Assembly (NCBI RefSeq): GCF_003054225.1
Contig: NZ_QBKQ01000001.1
Coordinates: 62,001-126,000, forward strand
DNA from: Christiangramia gaetbulicola
GTDB lineage: Bacteria; Bacteroidota; Bacteroidia; Flavobacteriales; Flavobacteriaceae
Direction: 5' to 3'
Length of the DNA: 64,000 bases
Below the pieces are notes generated by a model. The model was given only the letters and a program-made list of their open reading frames with translations. It made no database searches and was not told the origin of the DNA. This document shows positions 43,798 to 52,718 of the stretch, piece by piece. The translations under genes and the position numbers were made by a program. The first letter of the stretch is position 1. Every line of letters begins with the position of its first letter.

Positions 43798-44391
43798 TTA
43801 TTTTCCGGTTACTACCTTAGGATATCTTATGATTCTCTCTCCAAGTTTGTAACCTGGCTCTACTACATCAACAATCTTGCCCTTAAGATCATCTGAAGGT
43901 GCAGGTACCTGAGTAATAGCCTCATGGATTTCTGAATCGAAGTCGCTTCCCTGCTCTACTTCCATTCTTTCCAGCCCTTTTGCCTTCAGGGTTTCCTTAA
44001 GTTTGTTGTGGATTAATGAAATTCCTGTGAGCAGGTTTTCGTCACCAGATTTTTTTAATTCATTCAGAGCCCTGTCAAAATCGTCCATAATAGGCAGCAT
44101 AGCTGTCATTACTTCCTGATTGGCAGTTTTAAATAATTCTAATCTTTCTTTAGAAGTACGTCTTTTGTAATTTTCGAACTCAGCAAAAAGTCTTAGAAAT
44201 TTATCTTTTTCTTTTTGAAGGTCTTCCTTTAAAAGCTCTTCCTCTGTAAGCTCCTGATCTTTGGTATCTGCTTGCTCCTCTGCATTTTCATCATTTCCCT
44301 CTACCTCATCGATAGCATCATCGATCTTATCTTCAACCTGATCTTTAATGTTTTTTTTATCGTCTTTAACTTTATCTTCTTTTCGACTCAT
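43798..44391 (-). CDS. grpE: Nucleotide exchange factor GrpE
   Basis: 197 residues: acidic N-terminal ~60 residues, long coiled coil, and GrpE core with LRLFAEFENYKRRTSKERLELF, then MEVEQGSDFDSEIHEAITQVPAP and the terminal VEPGYKLGERIIRYPKVVTG. Releases ADP from DnaK. First gene of the grpE-dnaJ unit; divergent from the YceI gene. No CIRCE element was spotted upstream. Confidence 0.97.
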   Translation of the reverse strand: MSRKEDKVKDDKKNIKDQVEDKIDDAIDEVEGNDENAEEQADTKDQELTEEELLKEDLQKEKDKFLRLFAEFENYKRRTSKERLELFKTANQEVMTAMLPIMDDFDRALNELKKSGDENLLTGISLIHNKLKETLKAKGLERMEVEQGSDFDSEIHEAITQVPAPSDDLKGKIVDVVEPGYKLGERIIRYPKVVTGK

Positions 44392-44490
44392 TACTTTTAA
44401 ATTTACTTACACGCACAACTGGTCAAAATCATTGCCAATTAATTTAAAATGTCAAAATGTCATCAGGAAGATTTAGTAAATATTTATGAA

Positions 44491-44518
44491 TTGACGAACG
44501 CATTTCCGCTTACTTTTG
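44491..44518 (+). promoter_or_regulatory. Bacteroidota-type promoter for YceI gene
   Basis: TTG at 44491-44493, 17 bases, TACTTTTG at 44511-44518; start codon 30 bases later at 44548. Good match to TTTG/TTG-N17-20-TAnnTTTG. Confidence 0.65.
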
Positions 44519-44547
44519 CGCTTTAACTTTTTAAAAATAATTTAATA

Positions 44548-45216
44548 ATGAAAAGAATTTTTCTAAACGCATTTGTGATCGCAGGTCTTGGATTGGCAGT
44601 TACTGGATGTAAGAATAACAATAACGAGGCAGAAATGACTGAAGAGAAAGAAGTAGCAACGGCTCAGGCTGAAGCGACTGAATTCACAGTTGTTCCTACT
44701 GAATCTGTAATTGAGTGGCAGGGAGAAAAACCTACCGGTACTCATACTGGGGTAATTAAAGTAGCCAATGGTTCTTTTAAAGCAACTGACAGTATTATTG
44801 AAAGCGGAACTTTCGTGATCGATATGCAGTCTATTGAAGTAACAGATCTTGAAGGTGACCAGAAAGCTGATCTTGAAGCACACCTAAAAGGAACTGTTGA
44901 AGGTCAGGAAGGTGACTTCTTTAACGTAACTAAATTTCCAGAAGCTACTTTCGAAGTAACTGGAATTACTGAAGAAGAAGGTCAATCTATGCTACAGGGT
45001 AACCTTACTATCAAAGAGGAAACGAAAAACATCGCTTTCCCGGTAAGTATTTCTAAGGATGGTGAAAACCTAATGATCACTAGTGAAGAATTTACAATAG
45101 ACCGTACAAAATGGAATGTGAACTATGGTTCTAAATCTGTATTTGAAGGTCTTGGTGACAAATTCATCAACGATGATGTTGCCTTGAAAATAAATCTGAA
45201 AGCTAAAAAAGCTTAA
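44548..45216 (+). CDS. YceI family lipoprotein
   Basis: 222 residues with a lipobox (AVTGC, Cys21) and a YceI lipocalin-like beta-barrel: VIEWQGEKPTGTHTGVIKVANGSF, GTFVIDMQSIEVTDL, EGDFFNVTKFPEATFEVTGI and FTIDRTKWNVNYGS are family hallmarks. YceI proteins bind isoprenoid-like lipids; the role here is unknown. It has a strong promoter and a strong terminator, so it is a monocistronic gene. Confidence 0.92.
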   Translation: MKRIFLNAFVIAGLGLAVTGCKNNNNEAEMTEEKEVATAQAEATEFTVVPTESVIEWQGEKPTGTHTGVIKVANGSFKATDSIIESGTFVIDMQSIEVTDLEGDQKADLEAHLKGTVEGQEGDFFNVTKFPEATFEVTGITEEEGQSMLQGNLTIKEETKNIAFPVSISKDGENLMITSEEFTIDRTKWNVNYGSKSVFEGLGDKFINDDVALKINLKAKKA

Positions 45217-45233
45217 GTTTTAATTTGAATTTG

Positions 45234-45265
45234 AAAAAGACTGCCCAACGGCAGTCTTTTTTTTT
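45234..45265 (+). terminator. Rho-independent terminator of YceI gene
   Basis: Stem AAAGACTGCC/GGCAGTCTTT with loop CAAC, followed by a long T-run. Its downstream T-run ends 5 bases before the convergent TIGR01777 gene stop. Confidence 0.93.
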
Positions 45266-45269
45266 GCCC

Positions 45270-46172
45270 TTAAGTTAGATCCCCAAGCGCCCGGGATAAA
45301 TTGGTATATTCAAAATTATAACCAACCTCCTCTATTTTTTTACTGCTAACCAACTGGCTGGAAAGAACGATCTGCGACATCTCGCCTAACAAAGTCTTTA
45401 AAGCAAACTTGGGAACATTCGGTAGCCAGACAGATTTACCCATTTTTTGAGCTAACTCCTTAGTCATTTCCTTATTGGTTACTGGGTTTGGGGCGACGGC
45501 ATTGTAAACCCCGGTTAATTCATTCTCAATGGCAAAAAGAAAAATACCGGCAAGGTCCTTAATGTGTATCCAGGATTGCCATTGTTTACCACTACCCAGG
45601 GCAGCACCCATGTTCAGAGATATTGGCTTTTTTATTTTCTCGAGCATACCACCATTTTCGGCAAGTACCAGCCCTACTCTAATTTTGGCCACATCGATAC
45701 CAAGTTCTTCAAATTGATCTGCGGCAGCCTCCCATTTGCGTACCACTTCGCCAACAAAATTATCTGCCACCTGTTGGTCATCTTCAAAATATAGTTTTTC
45801 CAGCGAACTCGGATAAACTCCAATTGCACTGGCCGAAATGAAATTCTCTACCTGGTTGGATGTTTTTTCTAAAGTCTTGTAAAGTAGCTTCGCGGTTTCT
45901 GTGCGGCTTTTAATGATCTTGCGTTTATAGGAATCAGACCAGGGTTCAGCGATACTGGCACCGGCAAGATGCACTATAGTTTGAACGCCTTCGAGGCATC
46001 CTGATTCTATCTCCTGACTATTGGGATCCCAAAAGAATCCTTGATAATCATCTTTCTTTTCAATTTTGGATTTACTGGTAGTGAGATAATTTACCTTAAT
46101 TCCTTTTTCACGGCATAATCTACTCAACTCTGTTCCAATAAGTCCTGTAGCACCTGTGATTAAAACCCGCAT
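45270..46172 (-). CDS. TIGR01777 family NAD(P)-dependent epimerase (YfcH-like)
   Basis: 300 residues, extended SDR fold: VLITGATGLIGTELSRLC gives the Rossmann nucleotide-binding motif, SASAIGVYPSS has the family catalytic-like Ser/Tyr region, and VRKWEAAADQFEELGIDVAKIRVGLVLA and NAVAPNPVTNKEMTKELA are diagnostic for TIGR01777. The substrate is unknown for the family. Monocistronic; 73 bases after MnmD stop. Confidence 0.9.
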   Translation of the reverse strand: MRVLITGATGLIGTELSRLCREKGIKVNYLTTSKSKIEKKDDYQGFFWDPNSQEIESGCLEGVQTIVHLAGASIAEPWSDSYKRKIIKSRTETAKLLYKTLEKTSNQVENFISASAIGVYPSSLEKLYFEDDQQVADNFVGEVVRKWEAAADQFEELGIDVAKIRVGLVLAENGGMLEKIKKPISLNMGAALGSGKQWQSWIHIKDLAGIFLFAIENELTGVYNAVAPNPVTNKEMTKELAQKMGKSVWLPNVPKFALKTLLGEMSQIVLSSQLVSSKKIEEVGYNFEYTNLSRALGDLT

Positions 46173-46245
46173 ATATTTTTCTTGTTAAGATACATAAGAC
46201 ATAAGGGCTAGGCTTTATTTTATAAGAGGTTTAACGAGCTGAGGC

Positions 46246-46920
46246 CTATTTTTTAACAGCCCTTAACATTTCTCTTTTTCCTGGTGGACCTGGAAGTTTC
46301 TCCACTTGAAATCCGGTAGCAAGCATGGCTCTTCTTACGCTTCCTTTAGCCGCATAAGTTACCAGGACTCCATTATTCTTTAAGGCTTTGAACATGATAG
46401 AAAAGATCTCCTCTGTCCATAATTCTGGCTGAACCCGGGCGCCAAAGGCATCGAAATAAATAATATCGAAAAGAGCTTTATCTTCTATTTCATCAAATTT
46501 CTTCTGTTGCTTTTCCAGGCTGAAATTTTTCGAGATTTCAGATCTCTCTTCCCATGGGATCGTATGCATTTCCTTGAATTTCACTTCCCATTCTTCAGCT
46601 TGAGATGCTTCCGGATAATTGAGTTGTAAAACTTCTTCAGCCGAAACCGGATAGGCTTCTACCCCGGTATAGTTTATTTTAAGATCGATTCTTTCAGCTT
46701 CAACCAAAGTAAGGAAAGCATTGAGTCCTGTCCCGAAACCAATCTCTAAAATCGATATCTCTTCAGGATCAAAATTCTCTATATAATGGTAAAGACCCAT
46801 CTTCAGAAAAACGTGTCTCGCTTCCTGAACCGCACCATGTTTAGAGTGATATTGTTCATTCCATTCAGGTAAATGAATGGTTACAGAACCGTCTTCGGTC
46901 TTGATAATTTTTCTTTCCAA
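46246..46920 (-). CDS. mnmD: tRNA (mnm5s2U34)-methyltransferase MnmD
   Basis: 224 residues, stand-alone version of the MnmC methyltransferase domain that finishes mnm5s2U at wobble position of Lys/Glu/Gln tRNAs. SAM site is ILEIGFGTGLNAFLTL, followed by YTGVEAYPV and IIYFDAFGARVQPELWT, and the C-terminal VRRAMLATGFQVEKLPGPPGKREMLRA is conserved. It lacks the FAD oxidase half of E. coli MnmC. One base separates it from the preceding DUF4920 gene, so they share a transcript. Confidence 0.93.
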   Translation of the reverse strand: MERKIIKTEDGSVTIHLPEWNEQYHSKHGAVQEARHVFLKMGLYHYIENFDPEEISILEIGFGTGLNAFLTLVEAERIDLKINYTGVEAYPVSAEEVLQLNYPEASQAEEWEVKFKEMHTIPWEERSEISKNFSLEKQQKKFDEIEDKALFDIIYFDAFGARVQPELWTEEIFSIMFKALKNNGVLVTYAAKGSVRRAMLATGFQVEKLPGPPGKREMLRAVKK

Positions 46921-46921
46921 A

Positions 46922-47434
46922 CTATTGTTTTATTAAAACTCCATGTGCCAGGAAGCCCGGAGATCTTGAAGGTTCAGAGATCGCTTCGATCTCTTCCTTA
47001 GTCTTACCTGCATCTTCAGCAAAATGCTTTTGATCTTCAACAGAAGTTTCTTCAATAAAGGCAATTCCTTCCACGATCACTTCCTTACCCTCTATATCCT
47101 TCGGAACAAAAAATCCATAATCCTTGAACTTCACCATAGGATCTTCATCTGTACCCGGCAGATCCAGGGTCATCCAGCATCCCTTCATTTTACAGACACT
47201 ATTAATCGTAGCAGAAAATTTGGCAGGAATGGTATCTCCCGCCTGCAAAGATACGTACTTAGCTGTCATTTCTTTGGCAGACAAACTATTTGCCGGGGTG
47301 ATCTCCTGCCCGAAACTTTTATAATCCTGTTGTGTAAAATCAGCCAGAGCCAATTCAGGTTTCTTTTCATTCTCATTCTGTTTGCAGGCAACAAAACCTA
47401 GTGCACAAACAGCGATTATAAAATATCTTTTCAT
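46922..47434 (-). CDS. DUF4920 domain-containing lipoprotein
   Basis: 170 residues with signal peptide and lipobox VAC (Cys17). Core KYVSLQAGDTIPAKFSATINSVCKMKGCWMTLDL has a CxxxGCWM motif that could bind metal or heme-like ligand and defines DUF4920. Function unknown. A TAAATTTG -7 box lies on the minus strand at 47471-47464, and the region is divergent from ilvE. Confidence 0.88.
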   Translation of the reverse strand: MKRYFIIAVCALGFVACKQNENEKKPELALADFTQQDYKSFGQEITPANSLSAKEMTAKYVSLQAGDTIPAKFSATINSVCKMKGCWMTLDLPGTDEDPMVKFKDYGFFVPKDIEGKEVIVEGIAFIEETSVEDQKHFAEDAGKTKEEIEAISEPSRSPGFLAHGVLIKQ

Positions 47435-47485
47435 GAATATCAGGTATTATAAGGGTTGAGCATCAAATTTACCAAAACTTTAGAT

Positions 47486-47515
47486 TTTGATTCTGCATTT
47501 AATTGGGTAAATTTG
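47486..47515 (+). promoter_or_regulatory. Bacteroidota-type promoter for ilvE
   Basis: TTTG at 47486-47489, 18 bases, TAAATTTG at 47508-47515; start codon at 47533. One of the clearest -33/-7 pairs in the window. It also supports starting ilvE at 47533 rather than at TTG 47503. Confidence 0.7.
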
Positions 47516-47532
47516 TAGCTAATCCAATTATT

Positions 47533-48600
47533 ATGAAAAATCTCACATCAATGATAGATATACAAAGATCTCCCAGTTCTAAAATAAAAGATACCAATTT
47601 TGATAATCTCGTATTCGGGCAGGTTTTTACAGATCATATGATGGAGTGTGATTATAAAGATGGAGAATGGCAAACCCCGGTCATTAAACCTTATGGACCG
47701 CTTTCTTTAGAGCCATCTGCCAGAGTTTTTCATTATGGCCAGGCCGTATTCGAAGGCATGAAAGCCTATAAGGATAAGGATGATAAGATCTGGCTATTTA
47801 GACCAGACCAGAACTTCGAAAGAATCAATAAGTCGAGTAAGCGTCTTGCTATTCCTGAATTTCCTAAAGAATATTTTTTCAACGCGCTGGAAGAGCTTTT
47901 AAAGCTTGATAAAGACTGGATCAAAAAGGGATTCGGAAATAGCTTGTATATAAGACCGTTTGTAATAGCTACTGAAGCCGGAGTTTCAGCTTCAGCCGCT
48001 AAAGAATATAAATTCATGATCATTTGCTCTCCTGCCCAGGCTTACTATAGCGGAGAGGTAAGAGTAAAATTTTCAGAAAAATATAGCCGCGCCGCAGATG
48101 GCGGAGTTGGATTTGCTAAAGCCGCCGGAAATTATGGAGCACAGTTCTACCCTACCAATCTGGCCAAAGAAGAAGGTTTCCAGCAAATCATCTGGACAGA
48201 TGCCAATTCTCATGATTATCTTGAGGAAGCAGGAACCATGAATATTTTCTTCAGAATTGGAGATAAATTAGTAACCGCTCCTACCAACGACAGGATCCTT
48301 GATGGAGTTACCAGGAAAAGTGTTATAACTTTAGCTGAAGAGTTCAATATTGATACTGAGGTTCGCCGGGTTAGCGTTCAGGAGATCATTGAAGCCGCTG
48401 AAAAAGGAGAATTAAAAGAAATGTTCGGATCTGGTACCGCTACGGTAATTAATCCAATCGTAGGATTCGGTCATAAGGACAAGAAATTCGAACTACCAAA
48501 GATCGAAGATTCCTATGCTAAATTCTTCAAGGATAAATTAATGAAGATACAGTATAACGAGGTTGAAGATAAATTTGGCTGGAGATATGAAGTTAAATAG
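47533..48600 (+). CDS. ilvE: Branched-chain amino acid aminotransferase
   Basis: 355 residues, fold type IV PLP enzyme. Converts branched-chain 2-oxo acids to Leu/Ile/Val with glutamate. Features: SARVFHYGQAVFEGMKAYK, LYIRPFVIATEAGVSAS, GGVGFAKAAGNYGAQFYPTNLAKEEGFQQIIWTD with PLP lysine in the K-A-A region, and LEEAGTMNIFFRIG. ATG 47533 follows its promoter; the Met six codons later is an alternative. Monocistronic with a good terminator. Confidence 0.95.
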   Translation: MKNLTSMIDIQRSPSSKIKDTNFDNLVFGQVFTDHMMECDYKDGEWQTPVIKPYGPLSLEPSARVFHYGQAVFEGMKAYKDKDDKIWLFRPDQNFERINKSSKRLAIPEFPKEYFFNALEELLKLDKDWIKKGFGNSLYIRPFVIATEAGVSASAAKEYKFMIICSPAQAYYSGEVRVKFSEKYSRAADGGVGFAKAAGNYGAQFYPTNLAKEEGFQQIIWTDANSHDYLEEAGTMNIFFRIGDKLVTAPTNDRILDGVTRKSVITLAEEFNIDTEVRRVSVQEIIEAAEKGELKEMFGSGTATVINPIVGFGHKDKKFELPKIEDSYAKFFKDKLMKIQYNEVEDKFGWRYEVK

Positions 48601-48619
48601 ACTCTCGATATCGATATAA

Positions 48620-48651
48620 AAAAATCCCGGTCATCACCGGGATTTTTTTAT
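48620..48651 (+). terminator. Rho-independent terminator of ilvE
   Basis: Perfect stem AAATCCCGGT/ACCGGGATTT with a CATC loop and a T-run; flanking A-run and T-run make it usable in both directions, so it may also serve the convergent MazG-like gene. Confidence 0.93.
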
Positions 48652-48663
48652 TCATAGAATCGA

Positions 48664-49050
48664 TCATTTATCGAGTATACTTTCAATATCTGGTTTAAAA
48701 TAATTAGGTCCTTTAAGCACCTTACCATCTTCCCGGTATATAGGTTTGCCATCTGCACCGAGTTTACTCATATTACTTGACTGGATTTCATCAAAAACCT
48801 CTTCGATCTTGTGTTGCATGCCGTGTTCGATAATAGTGCCACAGAGAATATAAAGCATATCCCCCAGGGCATCGGCCACCTCGGTTAGATCATTATTATT
48901 TGCCGCTTCCAGGTATTCTTCATTTTCCTCTTTCATAAGATTGAACCTTAACAGGTTCTTTGCTTCTCCTAAATCAGCGATAGGCTTTTCGTTAATTCCC
49001 AGACCAAAGGCCGAATGAAACTCTTTTACGGCAGCAATTCTTTTCTTCAT
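48664..49050 (-). CDS. MazG-like nucleotide pyrophosphohydrolase
   Basis: 128 residues of the all-alpha NTP pyrophosphohydrolase superfamily. Metal-binding acidic motifs are KEENEEYLEA (ExxE) and VADALGDMLYILCG (ExxD-type). The C-terminal SKLGADGKPIYREDGKVLKGPNYFKPDI segment is typical of a phosphoribosyl-ATP/MazG-like subgroup. It probably hydrolyses non-canonical nucleotides; the exact substrate is unknown. Confidence 0.88.
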   Translation of the reverse strand: MKKRIAAVKEFHSAFGLGINEKPIADLGEAKNLLRFNLMKEENEEYLEAANNNDLTEVADALGDMLYILCGTIIEHGMQHKIEEVFDEIQSSNMSKLGADGKPIYREDGKVLKGPNYFKPDIESILDK

Positions 49051-49096
49051 ATTATATCAAGCTTTAAAAAGTTAACTTTGCATAAAAATAAACAAA

Positions 49097-49285
49097 ATGT
49101 TTTCTACCGGACAGCTGATCTTTGCAGGTCTTTTTGTAATCGCTTTCATCATTATCATGATCTTTAGTTATCGAAAGGATATACGCCTTCATAAGAAATA
49201 TTATAAGGGAAGTATTTTCGTATTGCTGGGATTCATAGTCTTTATTCTTATCCTTTTTTTCATCAAAAGCAGGCTGAATCACTAG
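49097..49285 (+). CDS. Small two-helix membrane protein
   Basis: 62 residues with two hydrophobic segments (QLIFAGLFVIAFIIIMIFS and GSIFVLLGFIVFILILFFI) separated by a basic loop (YRKDIRLHKKYYKG). A TAACTTTG -7 box at 49073-49080 lies 16 bases upstream. The pattern resembles conserved short flavobacterial membrane proteins but I do not know a function. A leftward 72-codon frame on the other strand is a shadow. Confidence 0.75.
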   Translation: MFSTGQLIFAGLFVIAFIIIMIFSYRKDIRLHKKYYKGSIFVLLGFIVFILILFFIKSRLNH

Positions 49286-49355
49286 TTACATAGGAATAAA
49301 CCTACGTCCAATTTCCTATTTTAATTATATTAGCATCACCTAATCTTAACCAGAC

Positions 49356-50405
49356 ATGAAAATTTTTAAATATCTTTTTTTCCTATTACTCATTTTTATC
49401 ATCGGCGCATCTATATATATAGCTACTAAAGATGGTAAGTTCCAGGTAGAACAAAAAGAAATGATGATGGTGCCGCAGGAAGTGGTTTTTAATGAGGTGA
49501 ATGAATTCACTTCATGGAAAAAATGGGAACCATGGTCGCAGGAAGCAGAAGATATGATCATAAACTATGGTGAAAAGACCAGTGGTGAAGGAGCTTCATA
49601 TTCCTGGAGCAGCGAAGAAATGGGCGAAGGTGAAATTACTACAACAAAGTCGAATCCACATACTAGCATAGACCAGAAGATCACTTTTAAAACTCCTTTT
49701 GGCGAATCAACCAGCGATGTATACTGGGAATTCGAAAAACAGGGAGATAGCACCATGGTTACCTGGGGCATGAAAGGCGATCAAAGTTTTATGGAGAAAG
49801 CAGCTTTTATATTTCAGGATGAAAGCATAACTGAAATGATGCAGCCTATGTTCAAAAAAGGGCTGGATAACCTGGAAGAGGTACTCATAGAAAAAATGGA
49901 AACTTATTCCGTTAATATAGATGGCGTTACCCAGCATGGTGGAGGTTATTATATGTATGTTACCACTGCCAGTAAAACCAGCCAGGTTACAGAGAGAATG
50001 CCGAAAATGATCACGGAAGTAAGGAATTATATGACGGCGAATAATATTGAGCAGTTAGGAAATCCTTTTATTCTATATAATCAATGGAACGAGGAAGCCG
50101 GAACTGCCATTTATTCTGCAGCTATTTTTACTCCAAGCGAAGTGATCACCCCGGCAGAAAGCAATGTACTCACAGGTTTCATGCCTAATCAAAGAACATT
50201 AAAAACAACTCTCAAAGGAGACTATAAAAATCTTAAGGAAGCCTGGGATGCTGCTTACGCGTATATCCAGACAAATGGTTTAACTGCGAATGAAGATGCA
50301 CAGCCATTTGAAGTATATGTTACAGGACCTAATGAAAATGCCAATCCTGCTAAATGGATAACGAACATTTATATTCCACTTAAGCAAACGGAAATATTGA
50401 ACTAA
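49356..50405 (+). CDS. SRPBCC plus GyrI-like domain protein
   Basis: 349 residues: N-terminal membrane anchor (FLLLIFIIGASIYIA), an SRPBCC/polyketide-cyclase-type fold (~25-170, with EVNEFTSWKKWEPWSQ and TTTKSNPHTSIDQKITFKTPFG), and a GyrI-like effector-binding domain (~185-349, with WNEEAGTAIYSAAIFT and LKTTLKGDYKNLKEAWDAAYAYI). Both folds bind small hydrophobic ligands. Function unknown. Its stop directly abuts the crcB ATG (50405/50406), indicating co-expression with crcB. Confidence 0.82.
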   Translation: MKIFKYLFFLLLIFIIGASIYIATKDGKFQVEQKEMMMVPQEVVFNEVNEFTSWKKWEPWSQEAEDMIINYGEKTSGEGASYSWSSEEMGEGEITTTKSNPHTSIDQKITFKTPFGESTSDVYWEFEKQGDSTMVTWGMKGDQSFMEKAAFIFQDESITEMMQPMFKKGLDNLEEVLIEKMETYSVNIDGVTQHGGGYYMYVTTASKTSQVTERMPKMITEVRNYMTANNIEQLGNPFILYNQWNEEAGTAIYSAAIFTPSEVITPAESNVLTGFMPNQRTLKTTLKGDYKNLKEAWDAAYAYIQTNGLTANEDAQPFEVYVTGPNENANPAKWITNIYIPLKQTEILN

Positions 50406-50777
50406 ATGATTAAAAACCTGATCCTGGTATTTATTGGCGGTGGCCTGGGCAGTAGCCTCAGGTACCTTATTAGTAAATACCTTAATGCAGGTCAGCTTCT
50501 ACCCTATGGGACTTTCCTGGTAAATATCGTGGGTAGCTTATTACTAGGAATCATTCTTGGTTGGGCACTTAAGACAAACAGTCTCAATACTCCGCTTAAT
50601 CTAATGCTAGGCATAGGTTTTTGTGGCGGTTTTACAACTTTCTCTACGTTTTCCTTTGAGAACTACTCCCTTATTAAATCTGGAGATTATCTCGCTTTTT
50701 CAGTTTATTTCTTCGGAAGTCTGATCTTAGGAATTCTAGCAGTTCTTCTCGGAATTCTTATTTCCAAATTCGTATAA
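50406..50777 (+). CDS. crcB: Fluoride exporter CrcB/Fluc
   Basis: 123 residues with four hydrophobic helices. Conserved motifs GGGLGSSLRYLISKY, PYGTFLVNIVGSLLLG (with the pore Asn) and FCGGFTTFSTFSFE (FTTFSTF with the two fluoride-coordinating Phe/Thr) are intact. It forms a dual-topology dimer. No fluoride riboswitch is visible, as it is directly coupled to the upstream gene. A hairpin with T-rich tail follows. Confidence 0.93.
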   Translation: MIKNLILVFIGGGLGSSLRYLISKYLNAGQLLPYGTFLVNIVGSLLLGIILGWALKTNSLNTPLNLMLGIGFCGGFTTFSTFSFENYSLIKSGDYLAFSVYFFGSLILGILAVLLGILISKFV

Positions 50778-50820
50778 CCCGATCCCTGGGATATCAAATC
50801 CTGAAAAATATCAGTTTAAA

Positions 50821-50853
50821 ATAAATACCCCTGAATTTTTAGGGGTGTTTATT
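50821..50853 (+). terminator. Hairpin after crcB
   Basis: ATAAATACCCCT pairs with AGGGGTGTTTAT (one G-T pair) around a GAATTTTT loop. The T-tract is weak (TTATTTATTATT), so termination strength is uncertain. Confidence 0.65.
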
Positions 50854-50944
50854 TATTATTCAATAAAAATTTCCAGTATACCGTATTTTTTTAAGGGGCT
50901 CCTCTTCCATTTTTATAAATTTGGCCAATTATCAATACTTAATT

Positions 50945-51283
50945 ATGAAAAAAATCGAAGCAATCATTCGAAAGTCAGAGTTCGATGAAACCAAGGAGGC
51001 CCTACATGAAATAGGGGTAACCTTCTTTAGTTACTGGGATGTTACCGGAATAGGCAACGAAAAAGTAGGTCATGTTTATCGCGGTGTTAGTTACAGCACG
51101 GCAGATATTCAAAGAAGATACCTTTCTATTGTAGTAACAGACTCTTTCCTGGATAAAACCATTGAAACCTTACTGAAAGCTGCTCATACAGGTAAGGTAG
51201 GTGACGGGAAGATCTTTGTTTCCACAATAGATGAAGCCTACAGGATCAGAACCCGGGAAAAAGGAGCTGAATCCCTGAAATAA
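50945..51283 (+). CDS. glnB: P-II family nitrogen regulatory protein
   Basis: 112 residues from ATG 50945 (a TTG at 50921 would add eight residues). MKKIEAIIRKSEFDETKEAL and TGKVGDGKIFVSTIDEAYRIRT are canonical. The T-loop VYRGVSYSTADIQRRY keeps Tyr50, aligned with the uridylylated Tyr51 of E. coli, but differs otherwise from the usual AEYMVDFLPK. Paired with amt, so a GlnK-type role controlling the ammonium channel is likely. A TAAATTTG -7 box at 50916-50923 lies upstream. Confidence 0.93.
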   Translation: MKKIEAIIRKSEFDETKEALHEIGVTFFSYWDVTGIGNEKVGHVYRGVSYSTADIQRRYLSIVVTDSFLDKTIETLLKAAHTGKVGDGKIFVSTIDEAYRIRTREKGAESLK

Positions 51284-51312
51284 ATCACGAATCACAACTA
51301 ACGAAAGAAATA

Positions 51313-52539
51313 ATGGACGCGTTACTTACAGTAAATAATGTATGGATGATGATCTGTACGGCACTGGTCTTCTTTATGCATCTTGGATTTGCATTTCTGG
51401 AGATTGGCCTTACCAGGCAGAAAAATACGATTAACATACTTTTCAAAAACCTATTTATAATCACCGCAGGCCTGCTATTGTATTGTCTTCTGGGCTTTAA
51501 TCTCATGTATCCCGGAGAATTCAACGGCTTTTTTGGTTTCGCCGGTTTTGGTTTATCTAGCCCGCTAGCAGATGGCACCCTGGACCTCGGCTATAATCAA
51601 GGCTATACCTACTGGACAGATTTCCTATTCCAGGGAATGTTCGCTGCTACCGCGGCAACTATCGTTTCAGGAGCAGTAGCCGAGCGTATAAAGCTTAATA
51701 GCTTTATGATCTTCGTGATCCTATACGTAGGTATTGTATATCCTATCGCAGGTTCCTGGAAATGGGGAGGCGGATTTCTTGACGAAATGGGATTCTATGA
51801 CTTTGCCGGTTCTACCCTGGTACACTCAGTGGGTGGATGGGCTGCTTTAGTCGCTATTTATTTATTAGGCGCCAGAATTGGTAAATTCAAGGACGGTAAG
51901 ATAGGAGCTTTTCCAGGGCATAATATGCCTTTCGCCACGGCCGGTGTACTTATTCTCTGGTTAGGCTGGTTTGGATTTAATGGCGGTTCTGTTCTTTCTG
52001 CAAACCCTGAGCTTACTTCGCTAACTTTAGTTACCACCTGTCTGGCCGCTGCAGCGGGGGGAGTCTCGTCTTTTATTGTTTCCTCCATAAGATATAAGAA
52101 TTACGATATTACTATGTTTCTGAACGGGATACTTGGCGGCCTAGTTGGTATCACTGCCGGGGCAGATCAAATGTCACCCACAGATGCTATTCTGATTGGA
52201 GCTATCGCCGGAGCTATCATTGTATTCGGTGTAGCCCTGATCGATAAGATTAGACTTGATGACCCGGTTGGAGCCATAGCCGTTCACCTGATCTGTGGTA
52301 TCTGGGGAACCCTGGCCGTAGGAATCTTTGGCAACATGGCTGGTTTAGACCAGTTCTTTACTCAACTCATTGGCGTTGCTTGCTATGCAGTGATCTCTAT
52401 CATAGGATCCTTTCTTATCTTTTATATAATGAAAGTTACTATTGGGATAAGAGTTTCTTCCAAAGAAGAAATTGAAGGTCTTGATATTCACGAACACGGC
52501 ATGGATGCCTATCCAGATTTCGGATTAAAGGAATATTAG
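51313..52539 (+). CDS. amt: Ammonium transporter AmtB
   Basis: 408 residues, 11 hydrophobic helices. Twin-His pore motifs: HSVGGWAALVA and VHLICGIWGTLAVG; AFLEIGLTRQKNTIN and GAVAERIKLNSFMIF are family hallmarks. It imports ammonium and is probably plugged by the P-II protein encoded 29 bases upstream. C-terminal cytoplasmic tail (KEEIEGLDIHEHGMDAYPDF) matches the consensus that contacts P-II. Confidence 0.96.
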   Translation: MDALLTVNNVWMMICTALVFFMHLGFAFLEIGLTRQKNTINILFKNLFIITAGLLLYCLLGFNLMYPGEFNGFFGFAGFGLSSPLADGTLDLGYNQGYTYWTDFLFQGMFAATAATIVSGAVAERIKLNSFMIFVILYVGIVYPIAGSWKWGGGFLDEMGFYDFAGSTLVHSVGGWAALVAIYLLGARIGKFKDGKIGAFPGHNMPFATAGVLILWLGWFGFNGGSVLSANPELTSLTLVTTCLAAAAGGVSSFIVSSIRYKNYDITMFLNGILGGLVGITAGADQMSPTDAILIGAIAGAIIVFGVALIDKIRLDDPVGAIAVHLICGIWGTLAVGIFGNMAGLDQFFTQLIGVACYAVISIIGSFLIFYIMKVTIGIRVSSKEEIEGLDIHEHGMDAYPDFGLKEY

Positions 52540-52558
52540 AAATAAACCTAAAAATAAT

Positions 52559-52593
52559 AACGGAGCGTTTCTAGAAATGCTCCGTTTTCTTTT
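52559..52593 (+). terminator. Rho-independent terminator of glnB-amt
   Basis: AACGGAGC and GCTCCGTT form an 8-base stem around a 12-base loop that itself can pair (TTTCTAGAAA), followed by TTTTCTTTT. The rest of 52594-52718 contains no gene. Confidence 0.85.
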
Positions 52594-52718
52594 ACACTTA
52601 ATATTCGATATAAGCTAGTCACCCAAAATCTCAAAACTAATTCGGCAGACTAGATTTCTAAGCATATTTAATGATCTTCTTTAGGCTGAAGAGATCGCTT
52701 TGATGCTCTCTGTATCAA

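Noticed and set aside
49064-49282. 72-codon leftward frame
   Set aside because: Antisense to the small two-helix membrane protein at 49097-49285, which has a -7 box and a coherent membrane topology.
50777-50945. Fluoride riboswitch or sigma-54 promoter near crcB and glnB
   Set aside because: crcB directly abuts the upstream gene, and no TGGC-N-TTGC -24/-12 pattern was found before glnB.
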